From Sulfuriferula nivalis (GTDB taxonomy: Bacteria > Pseudomonadota > Gammaproteobacteria > Burkholderiales > Sulfuriferulaceae), in the NCBI RefSeq assembly GCF_009937995.1, contig NZ_AP021881.1, positions 806,001 to 870,000 on the forward strand: a stretch of DNA of 64,000 nt, written 5' to 3'. The translations under genes were made by a program, and so were the position numbers. The notes under the pieces are model-generated. The model searched no databases. It was given only the letters and a program-made list of their open reading frames with translations, and had not been told where the DNA came from. Positions within the stretch are counted from its first letter, which is position 1, and the number at the start of each line of letters is the position of its first letter. Below are positions 7,167-16,584 of the stretch, piece by piece.

Positions 7167-8080
7167 TTGACAGCCCCCACACCCATCCCCGCGCACTTCG
7201 AGCACAATCACCAGCGACTGCTGAATTGCCTCAAGCTCAGAGGCATGCAGCCTAAAACCATCGCCTTGTATTCACACGGCGTACGGCGCGCAGCGGTGTA
7301 TTTTAATGACCAGATAGACGCGCTCACCAAGCCACAATTAACCGACTATTTTGTTCGCATCCTGGATACCCATTCATGGAGTACGCTCAAACATGATCTG
7401 TATGGACTGAAGTTCTATTATGCCCATGTACTCAGCCAACCCTGGCCAGGTGCGGATCTGGTTAAACCACCCAAGTCATATAGCCTGCCCGACATCATTA
7501 CCGTCGCCCAGGCACAACAAATCTTCATGGCCACCCGCGTATTGAGCTACCGCGTATTCTTCTTCACCCTCTACAGCCTGGGCTTACGATTAGGCGAAGG
7601 CTTACGCTTGCAGGTAGGGGATATCGATGCGGATCGGATGCGGGTGCAAGTACGCAACGCCAAAGGCAACCGTGATCGATTGGTGCCGTTATCAGAGAAC
7701 ACCTTGCAGGTATTGCGCCGTTTCTGGCTCACCCATCGCAACCCAAGCTTGCTCTTTCCTAATCGACACGGCGGTCTTGCCAAATCGCACTTGGCACGCA
7801 CCCCGCTGGATCGTGGTGGTATCCAGACCACCTTGGGTCAAGTGACCCGTGACTGTGGCTTAAAAAAAGAATTACACCACACAGCCTGCGCCACAGCTAT
7901 GCCACCCACCTGATAGAAGCTGGCATCGATTTACTCGAAATTCAGCAGATACTCGGACACCAGTCCATCCTCACCACCATCCGCTACACCCACCTCACCG
8001 AACAACGCCATCAGAGCGCACACACTCGCCTTAATCAATTAATGGAGAAATTCCACATTCATTGGGGCAAAGTCAAATGA
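7167..8080 (+). CDS. Tyrosine recombinase of the IS91-type element, needs a -1 frameshift
   Basis: A TTG start follows GAGGAG. In the first frame (codons 1-234) it has the N-terminal SAM-like core-binding domain and the first catalytic Arg in [18 protein letters not shown], then the beta-strand Lys ([12 protein letters not shown]). That frame would end at 7911 without the rest of the active site. At 7860-7869 the sequence TTAAAAAAAG occurs. A -1 slip there continues as [32 protein letters not shown] and TIRYTHLTE, supplying HxxR, the second His and the Tyr nucleophile. The joined product is 304 residues, the normal length. Either programmed frameshifting or RNA polymerase slippage on the A7 run makes the enzyme, or one A has been lost. 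It lacks the IntI-specific insertion, so it is not an integron integrase. Confidence 0.75.
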
Positions 8081-9192
8081 TCAGACTGGCGCACATCGTA
8101 GCAACCTACGCAGCTAAACTGCTTGCACAACACGGTCATCACCTATTGCCCAGCCAGCAAGCTGCCTTAACCGCCTTTCAAACCTGCCGTAGCCAGATGA
8201 GCCCGAGGATGCAACTTGCCTGTGATGATTGTCAAACACCCAGCTACCTGCCACATTCCTGCGGTCATCGGCATTGCCCGCATTGCCAGGCGCACGAATC
8301 ACAGCGCTGGATAGACCAGCAATTACACAAATCCATCCCCGCCAACTACTTCATGCTCACCTTCACCGTGCCCGCCCAGTTGCGCACACTGGCCTGGCAA
8401 CATCAGCGCGTCATGTATGACTTGATCACACGCTGCGCGTGGGAAACAGTCAACACCTTCAGCCAAAACGACAACAAGCTGCGCGGCAGCGCAGGGGCGG
8501 TGACTGTACTGCATACCCATAACCGCCGACTGGACTATCACCCCCATGTGCATCTCGTCATGCCCGCTGTCGCCTTTAACCCCAAACAGCGACGCATGCG
8601 TCATAAACACGGCAACTACCTGTTTAACCACAAAGCCCTGGCCAAAGTATTTCGTGCCAAATTACTGGCAGGCATCAGACAAGCAGGACTCACCCTGCCA
8701 AACGATTACCCGACCGATTGGGTGGTGGATTGCAAAGCCGTCGGCACTGGACAGCACGCTCTGATCTACCTTGGGCGCTATCTGTATCGGGGGGTGATAC
8801 AGGAGAAAGACATCCTCTCCGACCGGCATGGTCAGGTCACCTTCCGTTACCGGAACAGCCAAACCAAACAAATGGAAACCCGTACCTTGAGTGGTGTAGC
8901 CTTCCTGCGACTGATACTGCAACACATTCTGCCCAAAGGCTACCGCCGCGCCCGCAACTTTGGCTACCTGCATCCCAATAGCAAACTACTCACCCAGCTA
9001 CAGCTGACCCACCTATGGCGACGGAACAATCCGCCGCCAGCGCAACCCAGACCAGCGATACGTTGCCAATGTTGCGGTGGGGTGATGAAGATAGTGCGCA
9101 CACGTATCAAAGCGATACCGCTAGCCACATCAGCCCCATCTATAAAACGGGAACACAGAGCAGATGACACAGGGTGGGAGACCATGCGCTAA
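8077..9192 (+). CDS. IS91-family transposase (Y2 HUH rolling-circle)
   Basis: 371 residues from ATG 8077, which overlaps the recombinase stop (ATGA); a TTG at 8062 is possible but less likely. The N-terminal zinc region has [15 protein letters not shown] (residues ~45-75). The HUH metal motif is in [12 protein letters not shown] (~residue 155), and the paired tyrosines are in [10 protein letters not shown] (Y-x3-Y, ~residue 235). A further cysteine pair, CQCCGG, lies near the C-terminus. All parts of the IS91 replicative transposase are present, so it may be active. By family it nicks DNA at the ori end and transposes by rolling-circle replication. Confidence 0.92.
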   Translation: MIRLAHIVATYAAKLLAQHGHHLLPSQQAALTAFQTCRSQMSPRMQLACDDCQTPSYLPHSCGHRHCPHCQAHESQRWIDQQLHKSIPANYFMLTFTVPAQLRTLAWQHQRVMYDLITRCAWETVNTFSQNDNKLRGSAGAVTVLHTHNRRLDYHPHVHLVMPAVAFNPKQRRMRHKHGNYLFNHKALAKVFRAKLLAGIRQAGLTLPNDYPTDWVVDCKAVGTGQHALIYLGRYLYRGVIQEKDILSDRHGQVTFRYRNSQTKQMETRTLSGVAFLRLILQHILPKGYRRARNFGYLHPNSKLLTQLQLTHLWRRNNPPPAQPRPAIRCQCCGGVMKIVRTRIKAIPLATSAPSIKREHRADDTGWETMR

Positions 9193-9536
9193 ACCAGCCC
9201 ACACCGCCCACCTGCCAGACTAGGCAGGTATGGCCGTGCTCGCCCTGAAGAAGGCTGAAATTGGGTTAACATGCCCGAAAAGCCGACTAAAAACGGTGAG
9301 TTGAATAGAATAAGTTGCTGCAATGGCAACGTGAAGGTCGTGAAATGGCGGGTGGGATGCGTAACGCGTCCAGTTATGCCAGCATAGTCAAAAAGATATT
9401 TCCATAAGCGCTCAAGCAACACCCGCCCCAGCCATGCCGGGCTTGTCCAACAAACGGTTCAGATTGTGGCTCGCTTCGCGATCACAATCTAACCTTATTC
9501 GTTAGAAGACGTTCTATCATGTAACCCTCATTCGGG
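9193..9536. other. Gene-free stretch: IS91-type right end and attC-like site
   Basis: No gene was seen. Bases 9193-9441 are the presumed ori end of the IS91-type element, 9445-9507 is the attC-like site, and AACCC/GGGTT (9523-9538) forms a small hairpin at the stop of the next gene. Confidence 0.55.
9445..9507 (-). other. attC-like site (63 bp dyad) at the 3' end of the HEPN-like cassette
   Basis: On the minus strand it starts TTCTAAC (RYYYAAC in six of seven positions) and ends GTTGGAC (a perfect GTTRRRY). The arms pair well: TCTAACGAATAAGGTTAGAT on one side against the complement of TCCAAC.AAACGGTTCAGATTGTG on the other, with bulges and a CGCGAAGCG loop. It begins 29 bases after the stop of the 156-residue gene, as expected of a cassette. 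The plus strand reads as an attC almost as well (GTCCAAC...GTTAGAA), so orientation rests on gene placement. Confidence 0.65.
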
Positions 9537-10007
9537 TTAGCGCTTTCGTGTCTTGAGGACGAACTTAGGGTCATATATCTGCACCAAGATTGATATGAAC
9601 TCCTTAGCTTGGGCGATTGCTGCCTGGGCCTCATCTTCGTTGCAGAACTCTCCCTGATGAGCAATTGCGTTGCGCTTGGTGTTGATTTCTCCTGCGACTT
9701 TCTTCAGCGTCTTCATCTTCTTGTACTTCGTTTTGTCCGTCTCACTCAGAGGAATGAGCAGACGGTCAAGCTTTCCAGCAAGACCATTAGCCCAACGAAG
9801 AAGACTGTCAACGAACTCCGAATCAAACTCGCTATTCAATTCAAATTCGCGCCGGATGGCAAAGTTGGCTGCAATTTCAGCGGCGGTAGCGGCGCGGACG
9901 ATAGCAGCGGACCATTCCTCGCGTGTGTGTAGGCCAGACAACTTATGCCATTGCTTCTGTACCTTCTCAAGGTCAGTCAGTTCCTCATATGGTCTACGTG
10001 CGGTCAT
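9537..10007 (-). CDS. HEPN-like protein, probable integron cassette gene
   Basis: A 156-residue, mostly helical cytosolic protein. Residues 111-117, KRNAIAH, give the R-x4-H motif of HEPN ribonuclease or nucleotide-binding domains. It is preceded by a helix with conserved-looking polar residues (VRAATAAEIAANFAIRREFE) and followed by a final helix EAQAAIAQAKEFISILVQIY, as in HEPN proteins. It resembles small HEPN/Swt1-like proteins linked to abortive infection or toxin systems, but no nucleotidyltransferase partner is present. The attC-like site just after its stop and a repeat just before its start suggest capture as an integron cassette. Precise function unknown. Confidence 0.65.
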   Translation of the reverse strand: MTARRPYEELTDLEKVQKQWHKLSGLHTREEWSAAIVRAATAAEIAANFAIRREFELNSEFDSEFVDSLLRWANGLAGKLDRLLIPLSETDKTKYKKMKTLKKVAGEINTKRNAIAHQGEFCNEDEAQAAIAQAKEFISILVQIYDPKFVLKTRKR

Positions 10008-10020
10008 GAGTACTCCAAAG

Positions 10021-10210
10021 CGCTAACGTCTAATAGGCACCGAAATCGGTGCCTATTTTATTTGGTAAATCGGTGTATAACACTTTGTTCTCCCTGATAT
10101 CTGTTTTTATTGATATGATTTTTATATGTAAATTTATAACATCTGAATTAAAACACACCGATTTTCCTAATTTATTAGTCACCTAATTTTGATGTGTCAC
10201 GTAGTTCAGT
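10021..10210 (-). repeat. Diverged repeat, copy B, with strong hairpin
   Basis: Homologous to 2824-2968 but with about 35 extra bases. It contains a perfect 12-base hairpin, AATAGGCACCGA / TCGGTGCCTATT (10032-10057). On the minus strand the repeat ends TATTAGACGTTAGCG and the HEPN-like ATG follows 13 bases later. Copy A likewise lies before an acetyltransferase gene. It may be a leader/promoter or an attI-like region; this is a guess. Bases 10211-10294 show nothing else. Confidence 0.6.
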
Positions 10211-10294
10211 CTAACATCTGAGTCTCGCTTAATGCTGACTAAATTGTCAAATTCACTGGCTACTTGGAACATGCGTTGGTGTTAAGCGTTTTTA

Positions 10295-11596
10295 CTATTC
10301 TGCCGCATCCTCATCCAACCCACGCAAAAATGCCAGTTTCTCCGCAATTTTACTTTCCAGCCCACGCGCCACAGGCTGATACCAATTGATGTCTTCCATG
10401 CCTTCGGGCAGGTAGGTTTCGCCTGCTGCATAGGCATGAGGCTCGTTGTGGGCGTAGCGGTATTCGTGGCCGTAGCCCAGTTCTTTCATCAGTTTGGTGG
10501 GGGCGTTGCGCAAGTGGATGGGGACTTCGCGGGTTTTGTCCTGTTTGATGAATGCCATGGCCTGATTGTAGGCGTTGTAGCCTGCGTTGCTTTTGGCAGC
10601 GACGGCGAGGTAGATGACTGCTTGGGCGAGGGCTAGCTCGCCTTCGGGTGAGCCTAAACGCTCATAGGTGGTGGCGGCATCGTTGGCGATTTGCATGGCT
10701 TTGGGGTCGGCCAGGCCGATGTCTTCCCATGCCATGCGGATGATGCGGCGGGAGAGGTATTTTGCGTCTGCGCCGCCGTCCAGCATGCGGCATAGCCAGT
10801 AGAGCGCCGCGTCGGGATTAGAGCCGCGCACGGATTTGTGCAGGGCGGATATCTGGTCGTAAAAGTACTCGCCACCTTTGTCAAAGCGGCGAGTTTTGGT
10901 GTTCAGGATAGCGCTTAGAAATGCGCTGTCTATGGTGTCTGTGCCTGTAGTCTGGGCGGCGGTTTGGACTTGTTCGATAAGGTTGAGCAAGCGTCGCGCA
11001 TCGCCATCAGCGTAGTTGATTAGTATGTCTATCGCTGCGGCATCCAGAGTCAGCTTTAAGTGTTCAGCTGCGCGGAGTGCGAGCTGGGTTAATTCATCGG
11101 CGCTGAGTGCTTGCAGCACATAGACCTGGGCACGAGACAGCAGCGCGTTGTTCAGCTCAAAGCTGGGGTTTTCGGTGGTTGCACCGATGAACGTCACTAG
11201 CCCTGATTCTATGAATGGGAGCAGGGCGTCTTGTTGCGATTTATTGAAACGATGAATTTCGTCGATAAACAACAGCGTGTGGCGTTGGCGCTGTTGATTG
11301 ATGTCGGCCTGCTCCATTGCGCCGCGTATGTCTTTGACACCTGCGAATACGGCAGAAAGCGCGATAAATTCGCAGTCAAAAGCATCGGCAGTCAGGCGCG
11401 CCAGTGTGGTTTTGCCCACGCCGGGCGGCCCCCACAATATCATTGAGTGGGGTTTGCCTGAGGCGAAGGCCAGGTTCAGCGGCTTGCCTGCACCGAGCAG
11501 GTGGCTTTGCCCGATGACATCTGCGATATGGCGTGGGCGTAGCTGCTCTGCTAACGGGATTTGGCTGGAATTCGTCGCAAATAAATCTTGTGTCAC
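10295..11596 (-). CDS. rarA: Replication-associated recombination protein A (MgsA/WHIP AAA+ ATPase)
   Basis: 433 residues, the full family length. It starts [20 protein letters not shown], has Walker [10 protein letters not shown] (residues 56-64), Walker [12 protein letters not shown], sensor 1 in [14 protein letters not shown], arginine finger ALLSRAQVY, and the MgsA C-terminal tetramerisation domain including SDPDAALYW-type sequence (here [15 protein letters not shown]). It acts on stalled replication forks and SSB-coated DNA in the cytosol. The gene follows ftsK and lolA on the minus strand. Its ATG overlaps the lolA stop by four bases, so it is translationally coupled; ftsK-lolA-rarA is a conserved proteobacterial order. 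Confidence 0.96.
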   Translation of the reverse strand: MTQDLFATNSSQIPLAEQLRPRHIADVIGQSHLLGAGKPLNLAFASGKPHSMILWGPPGVGKTTLARLTADAFDCEFIALSAVFAGVKDIRGAMEQADINQQRQRHTLLFIDEIHRFNKSQQDALLPFIESGLVTFIGATTENPSFELNNALLSRAQVYVLQALSADELTQLALRAAEHLKLTLDAAAIDILINYADGDARRLLNLIEQVQTAAQTTGTDTIDSAFLSAILNTKTRRFDKGGEYFYDQISALHKSVRGSNPDAALYWLCRMLDGGADAKYLSRRIIRMAWEDIGLADPKAMQIANDAATTYERLGSPEGELALAQAVIYLAVAAKSNAGYNAYNQAMAFIKQDKTREVPIHLRNAPTKLMKELGYGHEYRYAHNEPHAYAAGETYLPEGMEDINWYQPVARGLESKIAEKLAFLRGLDEDAAE

Positions 11597-12210
11597 TTGT
11601 TGTCCGAGATGACATCGACACCCGCAGGCGGGGTGAAGCTAAAGGTGCTGGCGGGTAACTTGGGGTTGCGTACCAATTGGCTGAGTTTGAGTTGTGTGGT
11701 GAGCCCAAAATTGTCGCGGATACGCATTTCCATCAGATTGCTTTGGCTAAAACCCATCTGGATTTGGCTGAAGCTGCTGTCTTTGTCCTTGGGTGTGGCG
11801 GTGAGCCAAGTCAGGCCATCGTGCGTGCCTGCTTCGCTGAGCGTGTAGAATTTTTCGATTTCGTTGTTACCCGCAAGCAAGGCGGCTGGGCTGCTGCCTA
11901 ATGCCTGGTCGAGTTTTTTAATGGTGACCTGCGCTAAATCTACGTCGTAGAGATAGATTTTACTGCCATCGCCGACGATAAGCTGTTCGTACGGTTTGTC
12001 ATAAGACCAGCGGAATTTACCGGGGCGTGAGAAAGCCATGGTGCCTTGAGTCTGTTGTTTGGCATTGCCGGCTTTGTCTAATACGACCTGGTTAAAGTGT
12101 GCCTGGGCTGTTTTGGTTTGCGAGATGAAAGCTTTTAGTTCGGAAACGCCAGTCGCAAAGCTGGTGACAGGGAGTATTGCTAATATCAAACTCAATAAGA
12201 TTCTATTCAC
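11593..12210 (-). CDS. lolA: Outer-membrane lipoprotein carrier protein LolA
   Basis: 205 residues with a cleavable signal peptide [19 protein letters not shown] (cleavage after residue ~19). The mature part has the LolA pattern: [19 protein letters not shown], then [21 protein letters not shown] and [20 protein letters not shown], and the terminal strand [12 protein letters not shown]. It carries lipoproteins released by LolCDE across the periplasm to LolB. It overlaps ftsK by eight bases upstream and rarA by four downstream, so the three genes form one transcription unit. Confidence 0.95.
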   Translation of the reverse strand: MNRILLSLILAILPVTSFATGVSELKAFISQTKTAQAHFNQVVLDKAGNAKQQTQGTMAFSRPGKFRWSYDKPYEQLIVGDGSKIYLYDVDLAQVTIKKLDQALGSSPAALLAGNNEIEKFYTLSEAGTHDGLTWLTATPKDKDSSFSQIQMGFSQSNLMEMRIRDNFGLTTQLKLSQLVRNPKLPASTFSFTPPAGVDVISDNK

Positions 12211-14488
12211 GGTTTTGTCCTATTACCTCTCGGTTACCATTGTGCTGCATAGGTGTGACCAGCCCCGCACTTTCCATCGCTTCGATGAGACGGGCAGCGC
12301 GGTTATAGCCTATGCGCAGATGGCGTTGTACGGCGGAAATGGATGGACGACGGGTGCGCAATACTAGTGCGACGGCTTCGTCATACAGTACGTCGGCTTC
12401 GGCATCACCTCCCCCGTTCTCGCCACCACCAGCGGCTTCTTTTTCCTCTGGCGTATCTAGGATGCCTTCGATGTAATTAGGTTCACCCATCTGTTTGAGA
12501 TAGTCGACTACTTTGTGGACTTCGTGATCCGCTACAAATGCGCCGTGTACCCGTACTGGGTAGCCGGTGCCGGGTGGCATGTAGAGCATGTCGCCCTGTC
12601 CTAATAATGCTTCGGCGCCCATTTGGTCGAGGATAGTGCGCGAGTCTATTTTGCTGGAAACCTGGAAAGCAACACGCGTCGGCACGTTAGCTTTGATCAG
12701 GCCGGTAATCACATCAACTGATGGACGCTGGGTAGCGAGTATCAGGTGCACGCCAGCGGCACGCGCCTTTTGTGCCAGTCGCGCGATGAGTTGTTCTACA
12801 GATTTGCCGACGACCATCATCAAATCGGCCAGCTCGTCGATAACGACGACGATGAGTGGCAGATGTTCCAAAGGCTCGGGATCGGATGGGTTGAGGCTGA
12901 AAGGATGGGTGATAGGCGTGCCTGCCTTTTTCGCTTCGGCGATTTTCTGGTTGTAGCCAGCAATGTTACGTACGCCTAGTGCAGACATCAGTTTGTAACG
13001 ACGTTCCATCTCGGCAACGCACCAGTTGAGCGCGGCAGCGGCCTGGCGCATATCAGTGACCACAGGTGCAAGCAGATGCGGTATGCCGTCGTAGATGGAG
13101 AGCTCCAGCATTTTTGGATCAACCAGTATCAGGCGTACCTGGGAAGCATCGGCTTTGTATAGCAGGCTTAATATCATGGCGTTGATGGCGACGGATTTAC
13201 CTGAGCCTGTGGTACCGGCAACCAGTACGTGCGGCATTTTGGCCAGATCGGCGACCACGGGATTGCCGGCGATGTCTTTACCCATCGCCATCGTCAGCGG
13301 GCTGTGCATGTCGTGATACACCTTGGCTTCGAGGATTTCCGACAGCCGTACAATCTCACGTTTGGGGTTAGGGATTTCCAGCGCCATGGTGGTTTTGCCG
13401 GGGATAGTCTCGACGATACGGATGCTGACTACAGATAGCGCACGTGCCAGATCCTTGGCAAGATTGAGTACCTGACTGCCTTTAACCCCTGATGCGGGTT
13501 CGATTTCGTAGCGGGTGATGACAGGGCCAGGTAATGCAGCAACCACACGTGCTTGCACATTAAACTCATTCAGCTTGCGTTCGATAAGTCGTGAAGTGAA
13601 TTCCAGCGTGTCGGCGGTCAGGCTTTCTACTGGCGGGCTGGCAGGGTCAAGTAAATGCAGCGGTGGTAATGGGGTGTCAGGCATCTCGGCAAACAGTGGT
13701 ACTTGTTTTTCGATTTCTACGCGCTCGGATTTGATAATGGTCGGCGTCGGTGTTTCTATAATGATAGGGTCCTGATGTTCGAAGCGTTGTTTTTGTTCTT
13801 GTACGATTTCTTCACGTTGGCGAGTTGCAGTTACGCCGGCGCGTTTGATGCGCTGGTTAGCAATAAACTCACTGAGATTGAACCAGCCTGTTTCTAATTT
13901 TGCGCCTATGGATTCCGCAACAAACAACCAGGATATACCGGTGAATAAGCTCCAGCCAACCGCCATCATTACCAGCAGGAAGATGGTGCCACCAGTAAAT
14001 CCGAGTAGCTGCGTAATATTATCGCCACCTAGTGTGCCGACGATACCACCTGCATGTTCAGGCAGGCTGGTGCCTAAACTGTGTAAACGAGCGGATTCCA
14101 GGCTGCAACTTGCAAGAAATAACGTGATAAAACCGAAATGCCTTATCCATTTAGACCGTGGATCAGTTTCGTGTTGCGTATCAAGCTGATAATAGCTGTG
14201 GTAGGTATTTGCACCCGCAAATATGACCAGCCACCAGGCTGAATAACCAAAAATGGTATATAGAATATCCGCTACATAAGCACCGAGACTCCCACCCAGA
14301 TTAACGGTGGCAGCCGTGCTGCTATGCGACCAGCTGGGGTCGGTTGCTGAGTAGCTGGCAAGGGTAAGTGTGAGGCCAAAAGCTAATAATGCGCTGAATA
14401 TCCAGCTGACTTCACGCAACAAGCCGCTGACTTTAGGCGGTAGCGGTTTGCGTGGCACGGCTGTGTTTTTGCGGGTGGGTGTGAACAT
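12203..14488 (-). CDS. ftsK: DNA translocase FtsK
   Basis: 761 residues from ATG 14488 ([14 protein letters not shown]). An in-frame start at 14596 would extend into the trxB start codon and adds unlikely sequence, so I reject it. Four membrane spans lie between about residues 20 and 170. A short linker is followed by the FtsK motor: alpha domain, Walker [14 protein letters not shown], Walker [23 protein letters not shown], then the C-terminal gamma winged helix ([20 protein letters not shown] ... [13 protein letters not shown]) that reads KOPS sites. It pumps the chromosome terminus through the division septum and activates XerCD. The linker is short compared with E. coli FtsK, as in most betaproteobacteria. 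Confidence 0.96.
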   Translation of the reverse strand: MFTPTRKNTAVPRKPLPPKVSGLLREVSWIFSALLAFGLTLTLASYSATDPSWSHSSTAATVNLGGSLGAYVADILYTIFGYSAWWLVIFAGANTYHSYYQLDTQHETDPRSKWIRHFGFITLFLASCSLESARLHSLGTSLPEHAGGIVGTLGGDNITQLLGFTGGTIFLLVMMAVGWSLFTGISWLFVAESIGAKLETGWFNLSEFIANQRIKRAGVTATRQREEIVQEQKQRFEHQDPIIIETPTPTIIKSERVEIEKQVPLFAEMPDTPLPPLHLLDPASPPVESLTADTLEFTSRLIERKLNEFNVQARVVAALPGPVITRYEIEPASGVKGSQVLNLAKDLARALSVVSIRIVETIPGKTTMALEIPNPKREIVRLSEILEAKVYHDMHSPLTMAMGKDIAGNPVVADLAKMPHVLVAGTTGSGKSVAINAMILSLLYKADASQVRLILVDPKMLELSIYDGIPHLLAPVVTDMRQAAAALNWCVAEMERRYKLMSALGVRNIAGYNQKIAEAKKAGTPITHPFSLNPSDPEPLEHLPLIVVVIDELADLMMVVGKSVEQLIARLAQKARAAGVHLILATQRPSVDVITGLIKANVPTRVAFQVSSKIDSRTILDQMGAEALLGQGDMLYMPPGTGYPVRVHGAFVADHEVHKVVDYLKQMGEPNYIEGILDTPEEKEAAGGGENGGGDAEADVLYDEAVALVLRTRRPSISAVQRHLRIGYNRAARLIEAMESAGLVTPMQHNGNREVIGQNRE

Positions 14489-14522
14489 AATCGTAACAGC
14501 TGACTCGAAGTTAAAATTATAA

Positions 14523-15551
<1,029 letters not shown>

Positions 15552-15553
15552 TC

Positions 15554-16117
15554 ATGATGGCAGGTAAATCTACATTACCTGCTGCGATAGACCCTGATGA
15601 CCTGGCTTTATTCCAGCAGGCCGTCAGCGGTGTTCAACCTATTGCCGATACGGGGCGCATTGCCCCTGCGGTAAATACGAATCCCCTTACCCCTAAAAGT
15701 TTTCTCCAAGACGAGCGTCAGGCGCTGCAGGATAGTTTATCTGACTATATCGGCTGGGACGATGGTATAGAAACAGGCGAGGAACTTGCTTATATCCGTA
15801 CAGGCTTGCGTCGCGATACCTTACGCAAGCTGCGTCGAGGCCATTGGGTATTGCAGGCGGAATTGGATTTGCATGGGATGATTAGCGTAGAAGCGCGGCA
15901 GGCGGTCGCTGCGTTTTTGGCTGATTGCTGTAAACGTGGCAAACGCTGCGTGCGGATTATTCACGGCAAAGGGCTGGGGTCGAAAAACAAGGAACCTGTG
16001 TTGCGCACCAAGATAAAACATTGGTTGATGCAAAAGGATGAGGTATTGGCGTTCTGTCAGGCGCGCGCAGTTGATGGCGGTAGCGGCGCGGTAGTGGTTT
16101 TGTTAAAGTCGAGTTAA
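15554..16117 (+). CDS. Smr-domain protein (SmrA-like)
   Basis: 187 residues. The N-terminal 80 are poorly conserved and polar. The C-terminal Smr domain has LDLHGMISVEARQAVAAFL (the DLHG motif), then RCVRIIHGKGLGSKN (HGKG) and the final ...GSGAVVVLLK strand. Smr domains are nucleic-acid endonuclease modules also found at the MutS2 C-terminus, and standalone proteobacterial SmrA/B proteins act in RNA or ribosome quality control. It starts two bases after trxB, with a second possible ATG at 15557. The order trxB-smr is common in betaproteobacteria. Confidence 0.88.
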   Translation: MMAGKSTLPAAIDPDDLALFQQAVSGVQPIADTGRIAPAVNTNPLTPKSFLQDERQALQDSLSDYIGWDDGIETGEELAYIRTGLRRDTLRKLRRGHWVLQAELDLHGMISVEARQAVAAFLADCCKRGKRCVRIIHGKGLGSKNKEPVLRTKIKHWLMQKDEVLAFCQARAVDGGSGAVVVLLKSS

Positions 16118-16127
16118 AGGAGTGTTT

Positions 16128-16574
16128 ATGCAAATTGATGATTTCGTAGCAGCAGCAACCAGCGGTAAGACGGTTAAGTTAAGCGAGTTGCGTGGTAAAA
16201 GAGTGTTGGTATATTTTTATCCTAAGGATGATACGCCAGGCTGTACAGTTGAAGGCATGGATTTTAGTCGGTTGTATGCTGAATTTCAGGCGTTGAATTG
16301 CGAGATTTTTGGTGTGTCGCGCGACAGCTTGAGTTCACACGAGAAGTTTAAGTGTAAGTTAGAAATGCCATTTGAGCTGTTGAGTGATCCTGATGAAGTG
16401 CTGTGCAAACAGTTCGATGTCATGAAATTGAAGAATTCATATGGTAAAGAAGTAATGGGGGTGGAAAGAAGTACGTTCCTGTTTGATGAAGCTGGTCAAT
16501 TATTACAAGCATGGCGTGGAGTGAAATCCGCTGAACATGCACAATCGGTGTTGGACTATTTGAAATCACTATAA
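16128..16574 (+). CDS. bcp: Thioredoxin-dependent peroxiredoxin, Bcp/PrxQ type
   Basis: 148 residues from ATG 16128, which has AAAGGAG seven bases upstream; a GTG at 16122 would lie inside that ribosome site. The peroxidatic Cys39 lies in YPKDDTPGCTVEGMDF. The usual resolving Cys five residues later (PGCTVxxC) is replaced by Gly. Other Cys residues (in LNCEIFGV, KFKCKLEM, VLCKQFD) may resolve, or the enzyme may work as a 1-Cys type. It reduces organic and hydrogen peroxides using thioredoxin, whose reductase is encoded upstream. It is probably in one unit with trxB-smr and phoH. Confidence 0.9.
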   Translation: MQIDDFVAAATSGKTVKLSELRGKRVLVYFYPKDDTPGCTVEGMDFSRLYAEFQALNCEIFGVSRDSLSSHEKFKCKLEMPFELLSDPDEVLCKQFDVMKLKNSYGKEVMGVERSTFLFDEAGQLLQAWRGVKSAEHAQSVLDYLKSL

Positions 16575-16584
16575 GGAGTTGAGC

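Larger units (their letters stand above)
7062..9441 (+). mobile_element. IS91-type insertion element with tyrosine recombinase and HUH transposase
   Basis: A two-gene element of about 2.4 kb: a XerC/D-like recombinase and an IS91 (Y2 HUH) transposase whose start and stop codons overlap. IS91 elements insert next to GTTC or CTTG at the end behind the transposase. Here CTTG occurs at 9442-9445, right before the attC-like site, and I use it as the right boundary. The left boundary after GAAC (7061) is inferred only from where the attC-like site ends. The 250 bases behind the transposase contain short dyads such as CACCTGCC/GGCAGGTG-like arms and would hold the replication origin end. No target duplication is expected for this family. 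Confidence 0.6.

Noticed and set aside
7167-8080. Recombinase as an integron integrase (IntI)
   Set aside because: It lacks the IntI-specific insertion between the first catalytic Arg and the later boxes, and is fused by overlap to an IS91 transposase.
10032-10057. Hairpin as terminator of the HEPN-like gene
   Set aside because: It lies upstream of that gene's start, not behind its stop; it is treated as part of the repeat.
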